A program made the position numbers and the translations under genes. From assembly GCA_014650015.1 (NCBI GenBank), contig BMUD01000001.1, positions 414,197 to 478,196 of the forward strand: DNA of 64,000 bases, given 5' to 3'. Shown here piece after piece: positions 27,255 to 38,744 of this stretch (position 1 is the first letter of the stretch; the number at the start of each line of letters is the position of its first letter). The notes below the pieces were generated by a model. It was not told the origin of the DNA and made no database searches. It saw only the letters and a list, made by a program, of their open reading frames with translations. The stretch comes from Streptomyces griseoloalbus. Its GTDB lineage: Bacteria > Actinomycetota > Actinomycetes > Streptomycetales > Streptomycetaceae.

Positions 27255-28286
27255 ATGGGGAACTCAATGTCGTTCATCGGCCGTGACATGGCTGTCGACC
27301 TCGGGACCGCCAACACGCTGGTGTACGTCAGGGGTCGTGGGATCGTACTCAACGAGCCGTCCGTCGTCGCGATCAACACCAATACCGGTGGCATCCTCGC
27401 GGTCGGTGCCGAAGCGAAGAAGATGATCGGGCGCACACCCGGCAACATCGTCGCCGTACGTCCGCTGAAGGACGGCGTCATCGCCGACTTCGAGATCACC
27501 GAGCGGATGCTCCGCTACTTCATCCTGAAGATCCACAAGCGCCGGTACCTGGCTCGCCCGCGGGTCGTGGTCTGTGTGCCCTCGGGCATCACCGGCGTCG
27601 AGCGCCGCGCCGTCATCGAGGCGTCGTCCCAGGCCGGCGCCCGCCAGGTGCACATCATCGAGGAGCCCATGGCCGCCGCCATCGGCTCCGGACTGCCGGT
27701 CCACGAGGCCACCGGCAACATGGTGGTGGACATCGGCGGCGGCACCACGGAGGTCGCGGTCATCTCCCTCGGCGGCATCGTCACCGCCCAGTCCATCCGC
27801 GTCGCGGGCGACGAGCTGGACAACGCGATCATCCAGCACATCAAGAAGGAGTACTCGCTCCTGCTGGGTGAGCGGACGGCCGAACAGATCAAGATCACGA
27901 TCGGTTCGGCGTACGAACTCGACACTGACGAGCACACCGAAATCCGCGGCCGGGACCTCGTCTCCGGACTGCCGAAGACCGTGGTGGTCTCCGCCGCCGA
28001 AGTGCGCAAGGCGATCGAGGAGCCGGTCAACGCCATCGTCGACGCCGTCAAGACGACCCTCGACAAGTGCCCGCCGGAGCTGTCCGGCGACATCATGGAC
28101 CGAGGAATCGTTCTGACCGGCGGCGGAGCACTGCTGCGCGGACTCGACGAGCGGCTGCGCCGGGAGACGGGCATGCCGATCCACATCGCCGAGGACCCGC
28201 TGGACAGCGTCGCGCTCGGCTCCGGCAAGTGCGTAGAGGAGTTCGAAGCGCTGCAGCAGGTGCTGGACGCCCAGCCCCGCAGATGA
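27255..28286 (+). CDS. mreB: Rod-shape determining protein MreB
   Basis: Bacterial actin homologue. In Streptomyces it is needed for the sporulation septa and spore wall rather than for apical growth. The 343-residue protein has the phosphate-1 loop [38 protein letters not shown] (phosphate 2) and [13 protein letters not shown] (adenosine). The frame is open to 27174 but [11 protein letters not shown] at 27255 is the form known from streptomycetes; the inner ATG at 27267 has a closer GGGGA and is an alternative. A hairpin separates it from mreC, allowing higher mreB output. Confidence 0.97.
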   Translation: MGNSMSFIGRDMAVDLGTANTLVYVRGRGIVLNEPSVVAINTNTGGILAVGAEAKKMIGRTPGNIVAVRPLKDGVIADFEITERMLRYFILKIHKRRYLARPRVVVCVPSGITGVERRAVIEASSQAGARQVHIIEEPMAAAIGSGLPVHEATGNMVVDIGGGTTEVAVISLGGIVTAQSIRVAGDELDNAIIQHIKKEYSLLLGERTAEQIKITIGSAYELDTDEHTEIRGRDLVSGLPKTVVVSAAEVRKAIEEPVNAIVDAVKTTLDKCPPELSGDIMDRGIVLTGGGALLRGLDERLRRETGMPIHIAEDPLDSVALGSGKCVEEFEALQQVLDAQPRR

Positions 28287-28300
28287 CTCAACTCTTCGAT

Positions 28301-28336
28301 TCCGCCGTACGGGACGTTCTTCTCTCGTACGGCGGA
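28301..28336 (+). terminator. Attenuator hairpin between mreB and mreC
   Basis: TCCGCCGTACG pairs exactly with CGTACGGCGGA around a 14-base T/C-rich loop. It lies just after mreB and 120 bases before mreC, with no strong T-run, so partial termination is likely. Confidence 0.7.
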
Positions 28337-28457
28337 TCGCTGATATCGAGGCATAAGCTCTCCCGCAACGCCTCGAAAGCCCGGCACATATCGCCGGAGA
28401 ACTGAACAACCGACACCTCAAATCCGTTTTTCGACGAGGAAGGCACGGCCGCCGCAC

Positions 28458-29399
28458 GTGAGGGACACACGAGAGAGCCGGCTGCTCCTGGTGCTGCTGA
28501 TCGCCATCGCGTTCGCACTGATCACGGTGGACATCCGCGGCGGGGAGGATTCACCGGTCGACGGTGCCCGGCAGGCGGCGGCGACCGTCTTCGGCCCGAT
28601 CGAGAACGGCGTGTCCAGCGCGGTCGACCCGATCGGCAACGCCGTCTCCGCCGTCCGCGAATCCGGCGACCGGCACGACCGGCTCGCCGAACTGGAGCGG
28701 GAGAACGCCGCGCTCAAGGCCGAACTCGGCAGCGACGACCGCGGCCGCAGCCGCCTCGAGCAGCTCGACAAACTGCTGAAGATCTCCGGCCGGGGCCAGT
28801 ACGGCATCAAGGGCGCCCAAGTCATCGCCATAGGGGCGGCCCAGGGCTTCTCCTGGACCATCACCATCGACGTCGGCGCCAACGACGGCATCAAGCGCGA
28901 CATGACCGTCCTCAACGGCGACGGACTCGTCGGCCGCGTCACCACCGTCGGGCCGAACACCGCCACCGTCCTGCTCGCCAGCGACCCCGACTTCACCGTC
29001 GGCACCCGCATGGAAGCCGGTGACGAACTCGGCTTCGCCTCCGGCCAGGGCGACCGCCCGCTGCGCGTCGAACTGCTCAACAGCAAGGCCGAGATCAAGA
29101 AGGGCGACCGCCTGGTCACCTTCGGCTCGCAGGCCGACAAGCCGTTCGTGCCCGGCGTCCCCGTCGGTGTCGTCTCCCGCGTCGACCCCTCCGGCGGCGA
29201 CCTCACCCGCACCCTCTACGTCACGCCGTTCGTCGCCTTCAGCAAGCTCGATGTCGTCGGCGTCGTCGTCCAGGCCCCCGAGAAGGACCCGCGTGACACG
29301 GTGCTGCCCAAGAAGCCCGAGCCGACGCCCACCCCGACCGTGACGGTGACCGTCACGCCCTCCGCCCCTGCCGACGGCCAGTACCAGCAAGAGCAGTAG
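28458..29399 (+). CDS. mreC: Rod-shape determining protein MreC
   Basis: Bitopic membrane protein linking MreB to wall enzymes. The 313-residue protein has one transmembrane helix (RLLLVLLIAIAFALITVDI), a coiled coil (DRHDRLAELERENAALKAELG), then the two beta-barrel domains of MreC (AIGAAQGFSWTITIDVGANDG, GLVGRVTTVGPNTATVLL) and a Pro/Thr-rich tail. GTG at 28458 is the only start giving a proper N-terminus; the ribosome site GAGGAAGG is distant. Followed by mreD 14 bases later. Confidence 0.95.
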   Translation: MRDTRESRLLLVLLIAIAFALITVDIRGGEDSPVDGARQAAATVFGPIENGVSSAVDPIGNAVSAVRESGDRHDRLAELERENAALKAELGSDDRGRSRLEQLDKLLKISGRGQYGIKGAQVIAIGAAQGFSWTITIDVGANDGIKRDMTVLNGDGLVGRVTTVGPNTATVLLASDPDFTVGTRMEAGDELGFASGQGDRPLRVELLNSKAEIKKGDRLVTFGSQADKPFVPGVPVGVVSRVDPSGGDLTRTLYVTPFVAFSKLDVVGVVVQAPEKDPRDTVLPKKPEPTPTPTVTVTVTPSAPADGQYQQEQ

Positions 29400-29413
29400 G
29401 AGCTGTCACCCCC

Positions 29414-30082
29414 ATGCGCGTCAACCGGATCCTGCTGTCCAGCTCGCTGATCGTCGTCGCCCTGGTGATCCAGGTGAGCGTCCTCGCCCGCCTCCACCTC
29501 CCGGGCGCCGTCCCCGACCTGCTGCTGCTCACCGTCCTCGGCCTCGCCCTGGTCTACGGTCATGTCGGCGGCGCCCTCGTCGGCTTCGCCGCCGGACTCC
29601 TCGCCGACCTCGCCCCGCCCGCCGACCACGCCGCCGGCCGCTACGCCCTCGTGCTGTGCGTCATCGGCTACCTGGCCGGACTCGTCAAACCCGAGACCGG
29701 GAAGGTCAAGTCGGCCACCGGCCCCATGGCCGTGGTGGTCGCCGCCGCGATCGGCTCCACCCTGCTCTACGCCGGTGTCGGCGCCCTCGTCGGCGACACC
29801 GCCGCCCGCCATGTCGGCCTGGGCGGACTGCTGTTCACCGCCGCGCTGTACGACCTGCTGCTCGCCCCGTTCGTCGTCCCCGGCGTCATGGCCCTGGCCC
29901 GGCGCGCCGAGAACGACCCGCTCGCCGAGACCGGTTCCGCCAAGTCCGGCGACATCTCGACCGGCTGGCTCTCCGGCGGCACCGGACTGCGCATCGGCGG
30001 CCAGCGGAACGGACTGCGGGCCAAGGCGGCCCGGGCCCGGGGGGCCCGCGCCGGACGCATCAAGGGGGTCAAGCGCCTGTGA
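29414..30082 (+). CDS. mreD: Rod-shape determining protein MreD
   Basis: Multi-span membrane partner of MreC. The 222-residue product has about six hydrophobic segments (RILLSSSLIVVALVIQVSVL, LLLLTVLGLALVYGHVGG, ALVLCVIGYLAGLV and so on) and a basic tail unusually rich in Arg and Gly (KAARARGARAGRIKGVKR). ATG 29414 lies 14 bases after mreC in the same operon. Confidence 0.93.
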   Translation: MRVNRILLSSSLIVVALVIQVSVLARLHLPGAVPDLLLLTVLGLALVYGHVGGALVGFAAGLLADLAPPADHAAGRYALVLCVIGYLAGLVKPETGKVKSATGPMAVVVAAAIGSTLLYAGVGALVGDTAARHVGLGGLLFTAALYDLLLAPFVVPGVMALARRAENDPLAETGSAKSGDISTGWLSGGTGLRIGGQRNGLRAKAARARGARAGRIKGVKRL

Positions 30083-30197
30083 CCTCGCCACACTTCACCA
30101 CAACGAGTGATCGAGGACGGAAACCCGGGACGCGGACCGGCCGTTCATCACTCGTACCCACACACTCGTACGCACTCCGAGAGGGGGAGGAAACCGC

Positions 30198-32534
30198 GTG
30201 ACCAACATCCCCGAGACCGGCCGCAACCCGCGGGTCCAGATCCGGCTCGTCGTCATCCAGGTGCTCGTCATCTCCCTCCTCGGCACCCTCGGCGGGCGCC
30301 TGTGGTACCTCCAGATCCGCGAGGGCGACCAGTACGCCAAGGAGGCCTCCGGCAACCACGTCCAGCAGGTCGTCCAGCCCGCTGTCCGCGGCTCCATCCT
30401 GGACGCGCGCGGCGTGGCCCTCGCCGACAACGAGACCCGGCTGGTCGTCTCCGCCTCCCGCACCGACCTCCTGAAGATGAAGGACGACGGCAAGGCGGTC
30501 CTCACCAAGCTCGCCGACGTCCTCGGCATGACCCCCGAGGAGGTCATGCAGAAGGTCCGGCTGTGCGACGCCGAGACCCCCCAGCCCTGCTGGAACGGCT
30601 CGCCGTACCAGCCCATCCCCATCACCGACGAGGCCACCGCCAAGCAGGCCCTGCAGATCCGCGAGCGCGCCGAGGACTTCCCCGGCATCACCGCCGAGCC
30701 GCAGGCCCTGCGCCGCTACCCGAGCCCCGGCAAGGCCAACACCGCCCAGGTCCTCGGCTACCTCTCGCCCGTCACCGACGAGGAGATCCAGCAGGCCCAG
30801 GACACCAGCTCGCCCTACCTGCGCTCCGACATGGTCGGCCGCTCCGGACTGGAGCGCCAGTACGACAAACAGCTGCGCGGCAAGGCCGGCGTCACCCGCT
30901 ACGAGGTCGACAACCTCGGCCGCGTCATCGGCACGGCCGAGTCCGACCCCGCCCAGCCCGGCGCCAACCTCGTCACCAGCATCGACTCCCGCGTCCAGCG
31001 CATCGCCGAGTACGAGCTGAACGAGGCCATGAAGGCCGCCCGCAAGGAACACGACCGCAACACCAACCGCAACTACGAGGCAGACTCCGGAGCCGTCGTC
31101 GTCATGGAGGCCAAGACCGGCCGTGTCGTCGCCATGGCCTCCAACCCGACCTACGACCCCAACGCCTGGGTCGGCGGCATCTCCGCCAAGGACTACGCCA
31201 ACCTCACCGGCAAGAAGTCCAACTACCCGCTGCTCAACCGCGCCATCCAGGGCCAGTCGGCACCCGGCTCCATCTTCAAGGTGATCCCGACCGCCGCCGC
31301 GATCAACGCCGGATACTCCTTCGAAGGCCCCTACAACTGCTCCAGCTCGTACTCCATCGGCGGGCAGGTCTTCAAGAACTTCGAGTCCCAGAACCACGGC
31401 CCCATCAGCCTCGGCCGGGCCCTGGAAGTCTCCTGCGACACCGTCTTCTACAGCCTCTCCCACCAGGAATGGAAGCGGGACGGCGGCAACAAGCCGAAGA
31501 AGAACGCCAACGACTGGTTCTACAAGACCGCCCACCAGTTCGGCCTCGGCGAGGAAACCGGCATCGACCTGCCCAACGAGGTCACCGGCCGCGTCCCCGA
31601 CCGCCAGTGGAAGAAGGACTACTGGACGGCGAACAAGGACGCCTGGTGCAAGTCCGGCAAGAAGGACGGCAGCTACGTCGAGCGCATCGCCTACGAGAAC
31701 TGCCTCGAGGGCAACCGGCTGCGCGCCGGTGACTCCGTCAACTACTCCATCGGCCAGGGCGACACCCTCGTCACCCCCATCCAGATGGCCACCATCTACG
31801 CCGCCATCTCCAACGGCGGCACCCTCTACAACCCCTCCGTCGGCAAGGCCGTCATCAGCCCCGACGGCAAGTCCGTCACGGAGCTCGAGCCCCAGTCGCA
31901 CGGCAAGCTGCCCATGTCGAAGAAGACCCTCGGCCAGATAGACGCAGCCCTCGAAGGAGTCGCCACCCGCGGCACGGCCGCGTGGCGATTCGGGGGCTGG
32001 CCACAGGACGAGATCCCGATGCACGCCAAGACCGGTACCGCCGAGGTCCACGGCAAGCAGACCACCTCATGGTTCGCCACCTACACCAAGGACTACTCGA
32101 TCGTCATGACGATCTCCCAGGGTGGTACCGGCTCCGGCGCCTCGGGCCCCGCCGTACGCAACATCTACAACGCCCTGTACGGCGTCTCCGAGGAAGGGGG
32201 GATCGACAAGAAGAAGGCACTGCTGTCCCAGCCGCAGAAGAACCTCCCCACGGTCCGCACCGACGGCACCATCAAGTCCCCGAAGATCTCCAAGGACCCC
32301 GCCAAGGACCGGGTGAGCCCCTCGCCCGACGCCCGGGCCACCACCCCGCAGGACGGCCAGGACGACCCCGCCGACCAGCAGGCGGCCACGGCCCCCTCAC
32401 CGGAGATCGGCAACCGCGACACCCGCCGCCGCGAGCGACGACGGGGCGGCGGACCACGCCCCGCTGACGGCCGCCACCGCGACCGCGCCCACCACCGGCG
32501 CCGCGGCACCGCGACGCGGAGGACGGCGACATGA
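30198..32534 (+). CDS. mrdA: Class B penicillin-binding protein 2 (elongation/sporulation type)
   Basis: Transpeptidase cross-linking peptidoglycan, partner of RodA. The 778-residue protein has a short N-terminus, one TM helix (RLVVIQVLVISLLGTLGGRL), a dimerisation/pedestal domain, and the transpeptidase domain with active serine S358 in SIFK, the SxD motif SCD and KTGTAE near 610. Residues after about 660 form a linker, and the last 35 are unusually Arg-rich. GTG 30198 follows GGGGGAGG. The TGA overlaps the rodA ATG (ATGA), implying coupled translation. The symbol pbp2 is also used. Confidence 0.95.
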   Translation: MTNIPETGRNPRVQIRLVVIQVLVISLLGTLGGRLWYLQIREGDQYAKEASGNHVQQVVQPAVRGSILDARGVALADNETRLVVSASRTDLLKMKDDGKAVLTKLADVLGMTPEEVMQKVRLCDAETPQPCWNGSPYQPIPITDEATAKQALQIRERAEDFPGITAEPQALRRYPSPGKANTAQVLGYLSPVTDEEIQQAQDTSSPYLRSDMVGRSGLERQYDKQLRGKAGVTRYEVDNLGRVIGTAESDPAQPGANLVTSIDSRVQRIAEYELNEAMKAARKEHDRNTNRNYEADSGAVVVMEAKTGRVVAMASNPTYDPNAWVGGISAKDYANLTGKKSNYPLLNRAIQGQSAPGSIFKVIPTAAAINAGYSFEGPYNCSSSYSIGGQVFKNFESQNHGPISLGRALEVSCDTVFYSLSHQEWKRDGGNKPKKNANDWFYKTAHQFGLGEETGIDLPNEVTGRVPDRQWKKDYWTANKDAWCKSGKKDGSYVERIAYENCLEGNRLRAGDSVNYSIGQGDTLVTPIQMATIYAAISNGGTLYNPSVGKAVISPDGKSVTELEPQSHGKLPMSKKTLGQIDAALEGVATRGTAAWRFGGWPQDEIPMHAKTGTAEVHGKQTTSWFATYTKDYSIVMTISQGGTGSGASGPAVRNIYNALYGVSEEGGIDKKKALLSQPQKNLPTVRTDGTIKSPKISKDPAKDRVSPSPDARATTPQDGQDDPADQQAATAPSPEIGNRDTRRRERRRGGGPRPADGRHRDRAHHRRRGTATRRTAT

Positions 32535-33733
32535 CCGGCGGCGTCAACAGCTTCCAGGTCTCCGGATACGGACCCGAGCGGGCCGGCTGGACACGGGTCT
32601 TCGCCCGCGACTCCCTCGCCCGCCGCCTCGACTGGCCGATACTGCTCTCCGCGACCGCCCTGTCCCTGCTGGGCTCGCTCCTGGTCTACTCGGCCACCCG
32701 CAACCGCACCGAACTCAACCAGGGCGACCCCTACTACTTCCTCGTCCGGCACTGGCTGAACACCGGCATCGGGCTGGCCCTGATGATCGGCACCGTCTGG
32801 CTCGGCCACCGCGCCCTGCGCACGGCCGTACCCCTGCTGTACGGCGTCTCGCTCCTGCTGATCCTGCTGGTGCTCACACCCCTGGGCTCCACCATCAACG
32901 GCGCCCACTCCTGGATCAAGCTCCCCGGCGGCTTCTCCCTCCAGCCCTCCGAGTTCGTGAAGATCACGATCATCCTGGGCATGGCGATGCTGCTCGCCGC
33001 CCGCGTCGACGCGGGCGACAAGCCGTACCCCGACCACCGCACCGTCCTCCAGGCCCTCGGGCTGGCCGTCGTCCCCATGCTGATCGTGATGCTCATGCCC
33101 GACCTCGGGTCGGTCATGGTCATGGTCATCATCGTGCTCGGCGTGCTGCTCGCCTCCGGCGCCACCAACCGCTGGGTCTTCGGCCTGTTGAGCGCCGGCG
33201 CCATCGGCGCGGTCACCGTCTGGCAACTCGGGATCCTCGACGAGTACCAGATCAACCGCTTCGCCGCCTTCGCCAACCCCGAGCTCGACCCCGCAGGCGT
33301 CGGCTACAACACCAACCAGGCCCGCATCGCCATCGGCTCCGGCGGACTCACCGGCTCCGGCCTCTTCCACGGCTCCCAGACCACCGGCCAGTTCGTGCCC
33401 GAGCAACAGACCGACTTCGTCTTCACCGTCGCCGGTGAGGAACTCGGCTTCGTCGGCGGCGCACTGATCATCGCCCTGCTCGGCATCATCCTCTGGCGCG
33501 CCTGCCGCATCGCCCGCGACACCACCGACCTGTACGGCACCATCGTCGCCGCCGGCATCGTCGCCTGGCTCGCCTTCCAGTCCTTCGAGAACATCGGCAT
33601 GACCCTCGGCATCATGCCGGTCACCGGCCTGCCCCTGCCCTTCGTGTCCTACGGCGGCTCGTCGATGTTCGCCGTATGGCTGGCCGTGGGCCTGCTGCAG
33701 TCGATCCGGGTGCAACGGCCGATGTCCGCGTGA
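32531..33733 (+). CDS. rodA: RodA/SEDS peptidoglycan glycosyltransferase (Sfr type)
   Basis: Polytopic SEDS protein polymerising lipid II. The 400 residues hold about ten membrane segments with the SEDS signatures INGAHSWIKLPGGFSLQPSEFVKI, MLMPDLGSVMV and GLPLPFVSYGGSSM. In S. coelicolor the homologue in this place is Sfr, active in sporulation septa. The start ATG at 32531 overlaps the stop of the PBP2 gene. It ends the mre operon; tandem repeats follow its stop. Confidence 0.96.
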   Translation: MTGGVNSFQVSGYGPERAGWTRVFARDSLARRLDWPILLSATALSLLGSLLVYSATRNRTELNQGDPYYFLVRHWLNTGIGLALMIGTVWLGHRALRTAVPLLYGVSLLLILLVLTPLGSTINGAHSWIKLPGGFSLQPSEFVKITIILGMAMLLAARVDAGDKPYPDHRTVLQALGLAVVPMLIVMLMPDLGSVMVMVIIVLGVLLASGATNRWVFGLLSAGAIGAVTVWQLGILDEYQINRFAAFANPELDPAGVGYNTNQARIAIGSGGLTGSGLFHGSQTTGQFVPEQQTDFVFTVAGEELGFVGGALIIALLGIILWRACRIARDTTDLYGTIVAAGIVAWLAFQSFENIGMTLGIMPVTGLPLPFVSYGGSSMFAVWLAVGLLQSIRVQRPMSA

Positions 33734-33780
33734 CCACCGGCCGCGCGGCCCCCGTGCCACGGACGTCCGCGCGGCCGTCA

Positions 33781-33868
33781 CGTCACGGACGTCCGCGTGA
33801 CCCCTCGCGTCACGGACGTCCGCGTGACCCCTCGCGTCACGGACATCCGCGCGACCCCTCGCGTCACC
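33781..33868. repeat. 27-base tandem repeat array after rodA
   Basis: Three full copies of a 27-base unit (starting CGTCACGGACGTCCGCGTGA) at 33781-33807, 33808-33834 and 33835-33861, and a partial fourth. The first two are identical; the third has two changes. A diverged half-copy precedes (33755-33780). Each unit contains the palindrome CGGACGTCCG, so the array can fold into serial hairpins. Confidence 0.9.
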
Positions 33869-33920
33869 GGCGCGGAGCCACCCACTGCCCTTCCGCACCC
33901 AGGGCGACTACATTCGGTTC

Positions 33921-35432
33921 ATGGCGGACATCAAGCGCGAGATCGAGCGAAAGTACGAGTCCGACGACAGCGGGCTGCCCGACCTGACCCATGTCCCCGG
34001 CGTCGCCTCCGTCCTCGACAAGGGCGTCGCCCACCTCGACGCCACCTACCACGACACCGCCGACGAACGACTGGCCGCGTCCGCCGTCACCCTGCGCCGC
34101 CGCACCGGTGGATCCGACGCCGGCTGGCACCTGAAGCTCCCCGTCGCCCCAGGAGTGCGCGACGAGATCCACGCCCCGCTCTCCGACACCGTCCCGGACC
34201 GGCTCGCCGCGCTCGTCCGTTCCCGCGTCCGCGACGGCGCACTGCGGCCCGTCGTCCGGCTGCGCTCCGACCGCGAAATACGCCACCTGGTCGACGCCGA
34301 CGGCCGACTGCTCGCCGAGGTCGGCGTCGACGCCGTCCACGCCGAACGCCTCACCGGCAACGGCGGCACCGTCCAGTGGACCGAGATCGAGGTCGAACTC
34401 GCCGACGACGGCGACCCCGCCTTCCTCGACAAGGTGGACAAACGCCTGCGCAAGGCCGGTGTACGCCCCTCGAAGTCGCCCTCGAAACTCGCCAGGGCCC
34501 TGGCCGAGACGGCACCCCCCACGAAAGCGCACCCCCGCGGGCCACGAGTGCCCCGCAAACCCGTCACCGCCGGCGACCACGTCCTGGCCTACGTCCGCGA
34601 GCAGCGGGACGCCCTCGTCGAACTCGACCCCGCCGTACGCCAGGACATGCCCGACTCCGTGCACCGCATGAGAGTCGCCACCCGCCGCCTGCGCAGCACC
34701 CTCGGCACCTTCCGCGCCCTCCTCGACCGCGAGATCACCGACCCCATCGGCGCCGACCTGAAATGGCTGGCCGGCGAGCTGGGCCTGGACCGCGACCAGG
34801 AGGTACTCGCCGAACGCCTCACCACGGCCCTCAACGACCTGCCCGCCACCCTCGTCTCCGGCCCCATCGCCGACCGGCTCACCACATGGTCCGAGGCCCG
34901 CCACAGCTCGGCCCACGGCCGGCTCACCAAGATCCTCGACTCCCGCCGCTACCTCGCCCTGCTCGACACCCTGGACGCCCTGTCGGCCGACCCGCCACTG
35001 CGCGAGAAGGCCGGCGCCGACCCCGGCAAGCCGCTCGCCAAGGCCGTACGCAAGGACTTCGACAAGCTCACCCGCCTCGTCACCCACGCCCTCGGCCTCC
35101 CGCCCGGGCAGGACCGCGACATCGCCCTGCACGAGGCCCGCAAGAAGAGCAAGCGCACCCGGTACGCGGCCGAGGCCGCCACCCCCGCCCTCGGCAAACC
35201 CGCGAAGAACCTCGTCAAGTCCATGAAGTCGCTGCAGAGCCTGCTCGGCGACCACCAGGACAGCGTCATGGCCCGCCAGACCCTGCGCGAGCTGGCCGCC
35301 GTCGCCCACGCGGCGGGCGAGAGCGCCTTCACCCACGGCCTCCTCCACGGCCGCGAGGAACGCCGCGCGGAACTCGCCGAGGCCGCCCTCCCCGGAACCT
35401 GGACGTCGATCAGGAAGAACACCGCCCTCTGA
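33921..35432 (+). CDS. CYTH and CHAD domain protein
   Basis: A 503-residue fusion. Residues 1-200 form a CYTH (triphosphate tunnel) domain with the ExExK motif E7-I-E9-R-K11 and an LRRRTGG strand; residues about 215-500 are a helical CHAD domain with conserved histidine/arginine blocks SVHRMRVATRRLRS and KKSKRTRYAAEA. CYTH domains act on inorganic triphosphate or organic polyphosphates, and CHAD domains bind polyphosphate, so a polyphosphate-related role is likely. The ATG at 33921 is the first after the repeat array. Not obviously linked to the rodA operon. Confidence 0.93.
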   Translation: MADIKREIERKYESDDSGLPDLTHVPGVASVLDKGVAHLDATYHDTADERLAASAVTLRRRTGGSDAGWHLKLPVAPGVRDEIHAPLSDTVPDRLAALVRSRVRDGALRPVVRLRSDREIRHLVDADGRLLAEVGVDAVHAERLTGNGGTVQWTEIEVELADDGDPAFLDKVDKRLRKAGVRPSKSPSKLARALAETAPPTKAHPRGPRVPRKPVTAGDHVLAYVREQRDALVELDPAVRQDMPDSVHRMRVATRRLRSTLGTFRALLDREITDPIGADLKWLAGELGLDRDQEVLAERLTTALNDLPATLVSGPIADRLTTWSEARHSSAHGRLTKILDSRRYLALLDTLDALSADPPLREKAGADPGKPLAKAVRKDFDKLTRLVTHALGLPPGQDRDIALHEARKKSKRTRYAAEAATPALGKPAKNLVKSMKSLQSLLGDHQDSVMARQTLRELAAVAHAAGESAFTHGLLHGREERRAELAEAALPGTWTSIRKNTAL

Positions 35433-35534
35433 TCGGCGTACGGGGAACCCGCCCGGCCGCGTTAGTCTGGGTGGTCACCCGCCCTCCAGCCATCGGCCGG
35501 GGGGACCCCCAGTCAGCACACGAAGGTTCGCGAG

Positions 35535-37508
<1,974 letters not shown>

Positions 37509-37624
37509 CGTGAGCGTGGCGGTCGACGCACGAGGGCGGTCCGGACACAGCTGGATGGCCCGCTGAGCCCCTGAGACGTCCTGCGAGCCCTGGCCCCACG
37601 CGGCCGCACTAACACCAAGCAGCG

Positions 37625-37656
37625 AAGCGGCCCCCGCCGGACGGTGGGGGCCGCTT
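37625..37656. terminator. Terminator between radical SAM gene and DUF2637-like gene
   Basis: AAGCGGCCCCCGCC pairs with GGTGGGGGCCGCTT (one mismatch) around a short loop. It lies between convergent stops at 37508 and 37676. Confidence 0.8.
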
Positions 37657-37675
37657 CCCTGTCGTGACGCCGGTT

Positions 37676-38473
37676 CTAGGGGAGGTCGCGCCGGTACTGG
37701 CGTACGCGGTGGCGCGGTGCGGTGCGCCGGGGTGGGCGGGTCAGGGTGATCTGGCGGACCAGTTGCTGGAAACAGGTGAGGGCGGCGACTCCCGGGAGCG
37801 CGGCGGCGGCCGTGTCGGTGATGGTCCGGGGGGCCTGGACGGCGCAGAGGAGTACCGCGACGGACGAGAAGAGCAGCACGACGAACCACGAGTGCAGGGC
37901 GCGTCGTTGGTGCAGTGCCGCGCGGAGGATGGACAGCGATCCCGCCAGCCAGGGGCCGTAGACGAGTACGGGCCACCAGGCCGATGAACTGCCGCTGCTG
38001 CGTGCCGTGGTGACGAGGAGCAGCGGCTCGTAGGTGACCACACCGCTGAAGACGCTCACCATCGACACGGTGACCGCTGCCAGGGCTGCGATGACGTAGC
38101 TGGCGAGTCGTACGGCGTCGGGGCGTTTGCGTGGGGTGAGTTTGCGTGGGGTGAGTTTGCGATGGCCGCGCGGGGCCGCGCGCAGGGGTGGCAGTTCGGC
38201 CGTGATCTCCTGCAGGTTGCCCATGGGGCTGCCGGCGGGAGGTGCGGTGACCGAGGCCTCCTCGCGGGTCTGCGGGAAGGGCCGGCCGTACTCCTCGCCG
38301 CGGGCCTCCTGGAGCAGATAGGCGAGTTCTTCGGCCGGGTCCCAGGGGGGGACGGCCGGTTCCATGGACTCCGCGTAGACGGCTCCTGCCCGGTGCCGTC
38401 CGGTGCCCGCTCCGTCGAATGGGTTCGAGACGTCGGCGCTGTACCAGGGATGGTCGTAGCGTTCATCATTCAT
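37676..38473 (-). CDS. DUF2637-like membrane protein
   Basis: A 265-residue protein with a hydrophilic N-terminal half (first 120 residues acidic, then RKLTPRKLTPRKRPD) and a C-terminal membrane half with about four hydrophobic segments (LASYVIAALAAVTVSMVSVFSG, WWPVLVYGPWLAGSLSILRAAL and others). The layout resembles DUF2637/Spd-type proteins of actinomycetes, but I am not certain. A duplicated 15-base unit (38126-38155) explains the RKLTP duplication. Start ATG 38473. It lies on the opposite strand in the middle of an otherwise conserved block. Confidence 0.75.
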   Translation of the reverse strand: MNDERYDHPWYSADVSNPFDGAGTGRHRAGAVYAESMEPAVPPWDPAEELAYLLQEARGEEYGRPFPQTREEASVTAPPAGSPMGNLQEITAELPPLRAAPRGHRKLTPRKLTPRKRPDAVRLASYVIAALAAVTVSMVSVFSGVVTYEPLLLVTTARSSGSSSAWWPVLVYGPWLAGSLSILRAALHQRRALHSWFVVLLFSSVAVLLCAVQAPRTITDTAAAALPGVAALTCFQQLVRQITLTRPPRRTAPRHRVRQYRRDLP

Positions 38474-38744
38474 GTCACGATTGATTCATCGGGTCGGCGT
38501 GCGGATCACCCAAGAGCGGTTCTGCGACGTGCAGTTCGAGCGGCCCTGACCTGCTTGCCTTCGTCATACAGCGACTAACGGCGGGTGTTTCACTTGGATG
38601 CGTGGCAAATGAGTGAACGGCTGTAGTGACAATTGTTTTGTATAAAGTCTCGCCATTCCGTTTTTGGGATCGGCGTTCAGCATATGAGGGGCACGGTCCG
38701 ATGGGTGCGGGATCCGGGCGGACCGTTTGTGCGTCTTCGCCGGT
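38474..38744. other. AT-rich divergent spacer
   Basis: About 270 bases, with an AT-rich core around 38625-38650 (TTGTTTTGTATAAAG). It must contain promoters for the DUF2637-like gene (minus) and the repeat protein (plus). No gene is supported here. Confidence 0.45.
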
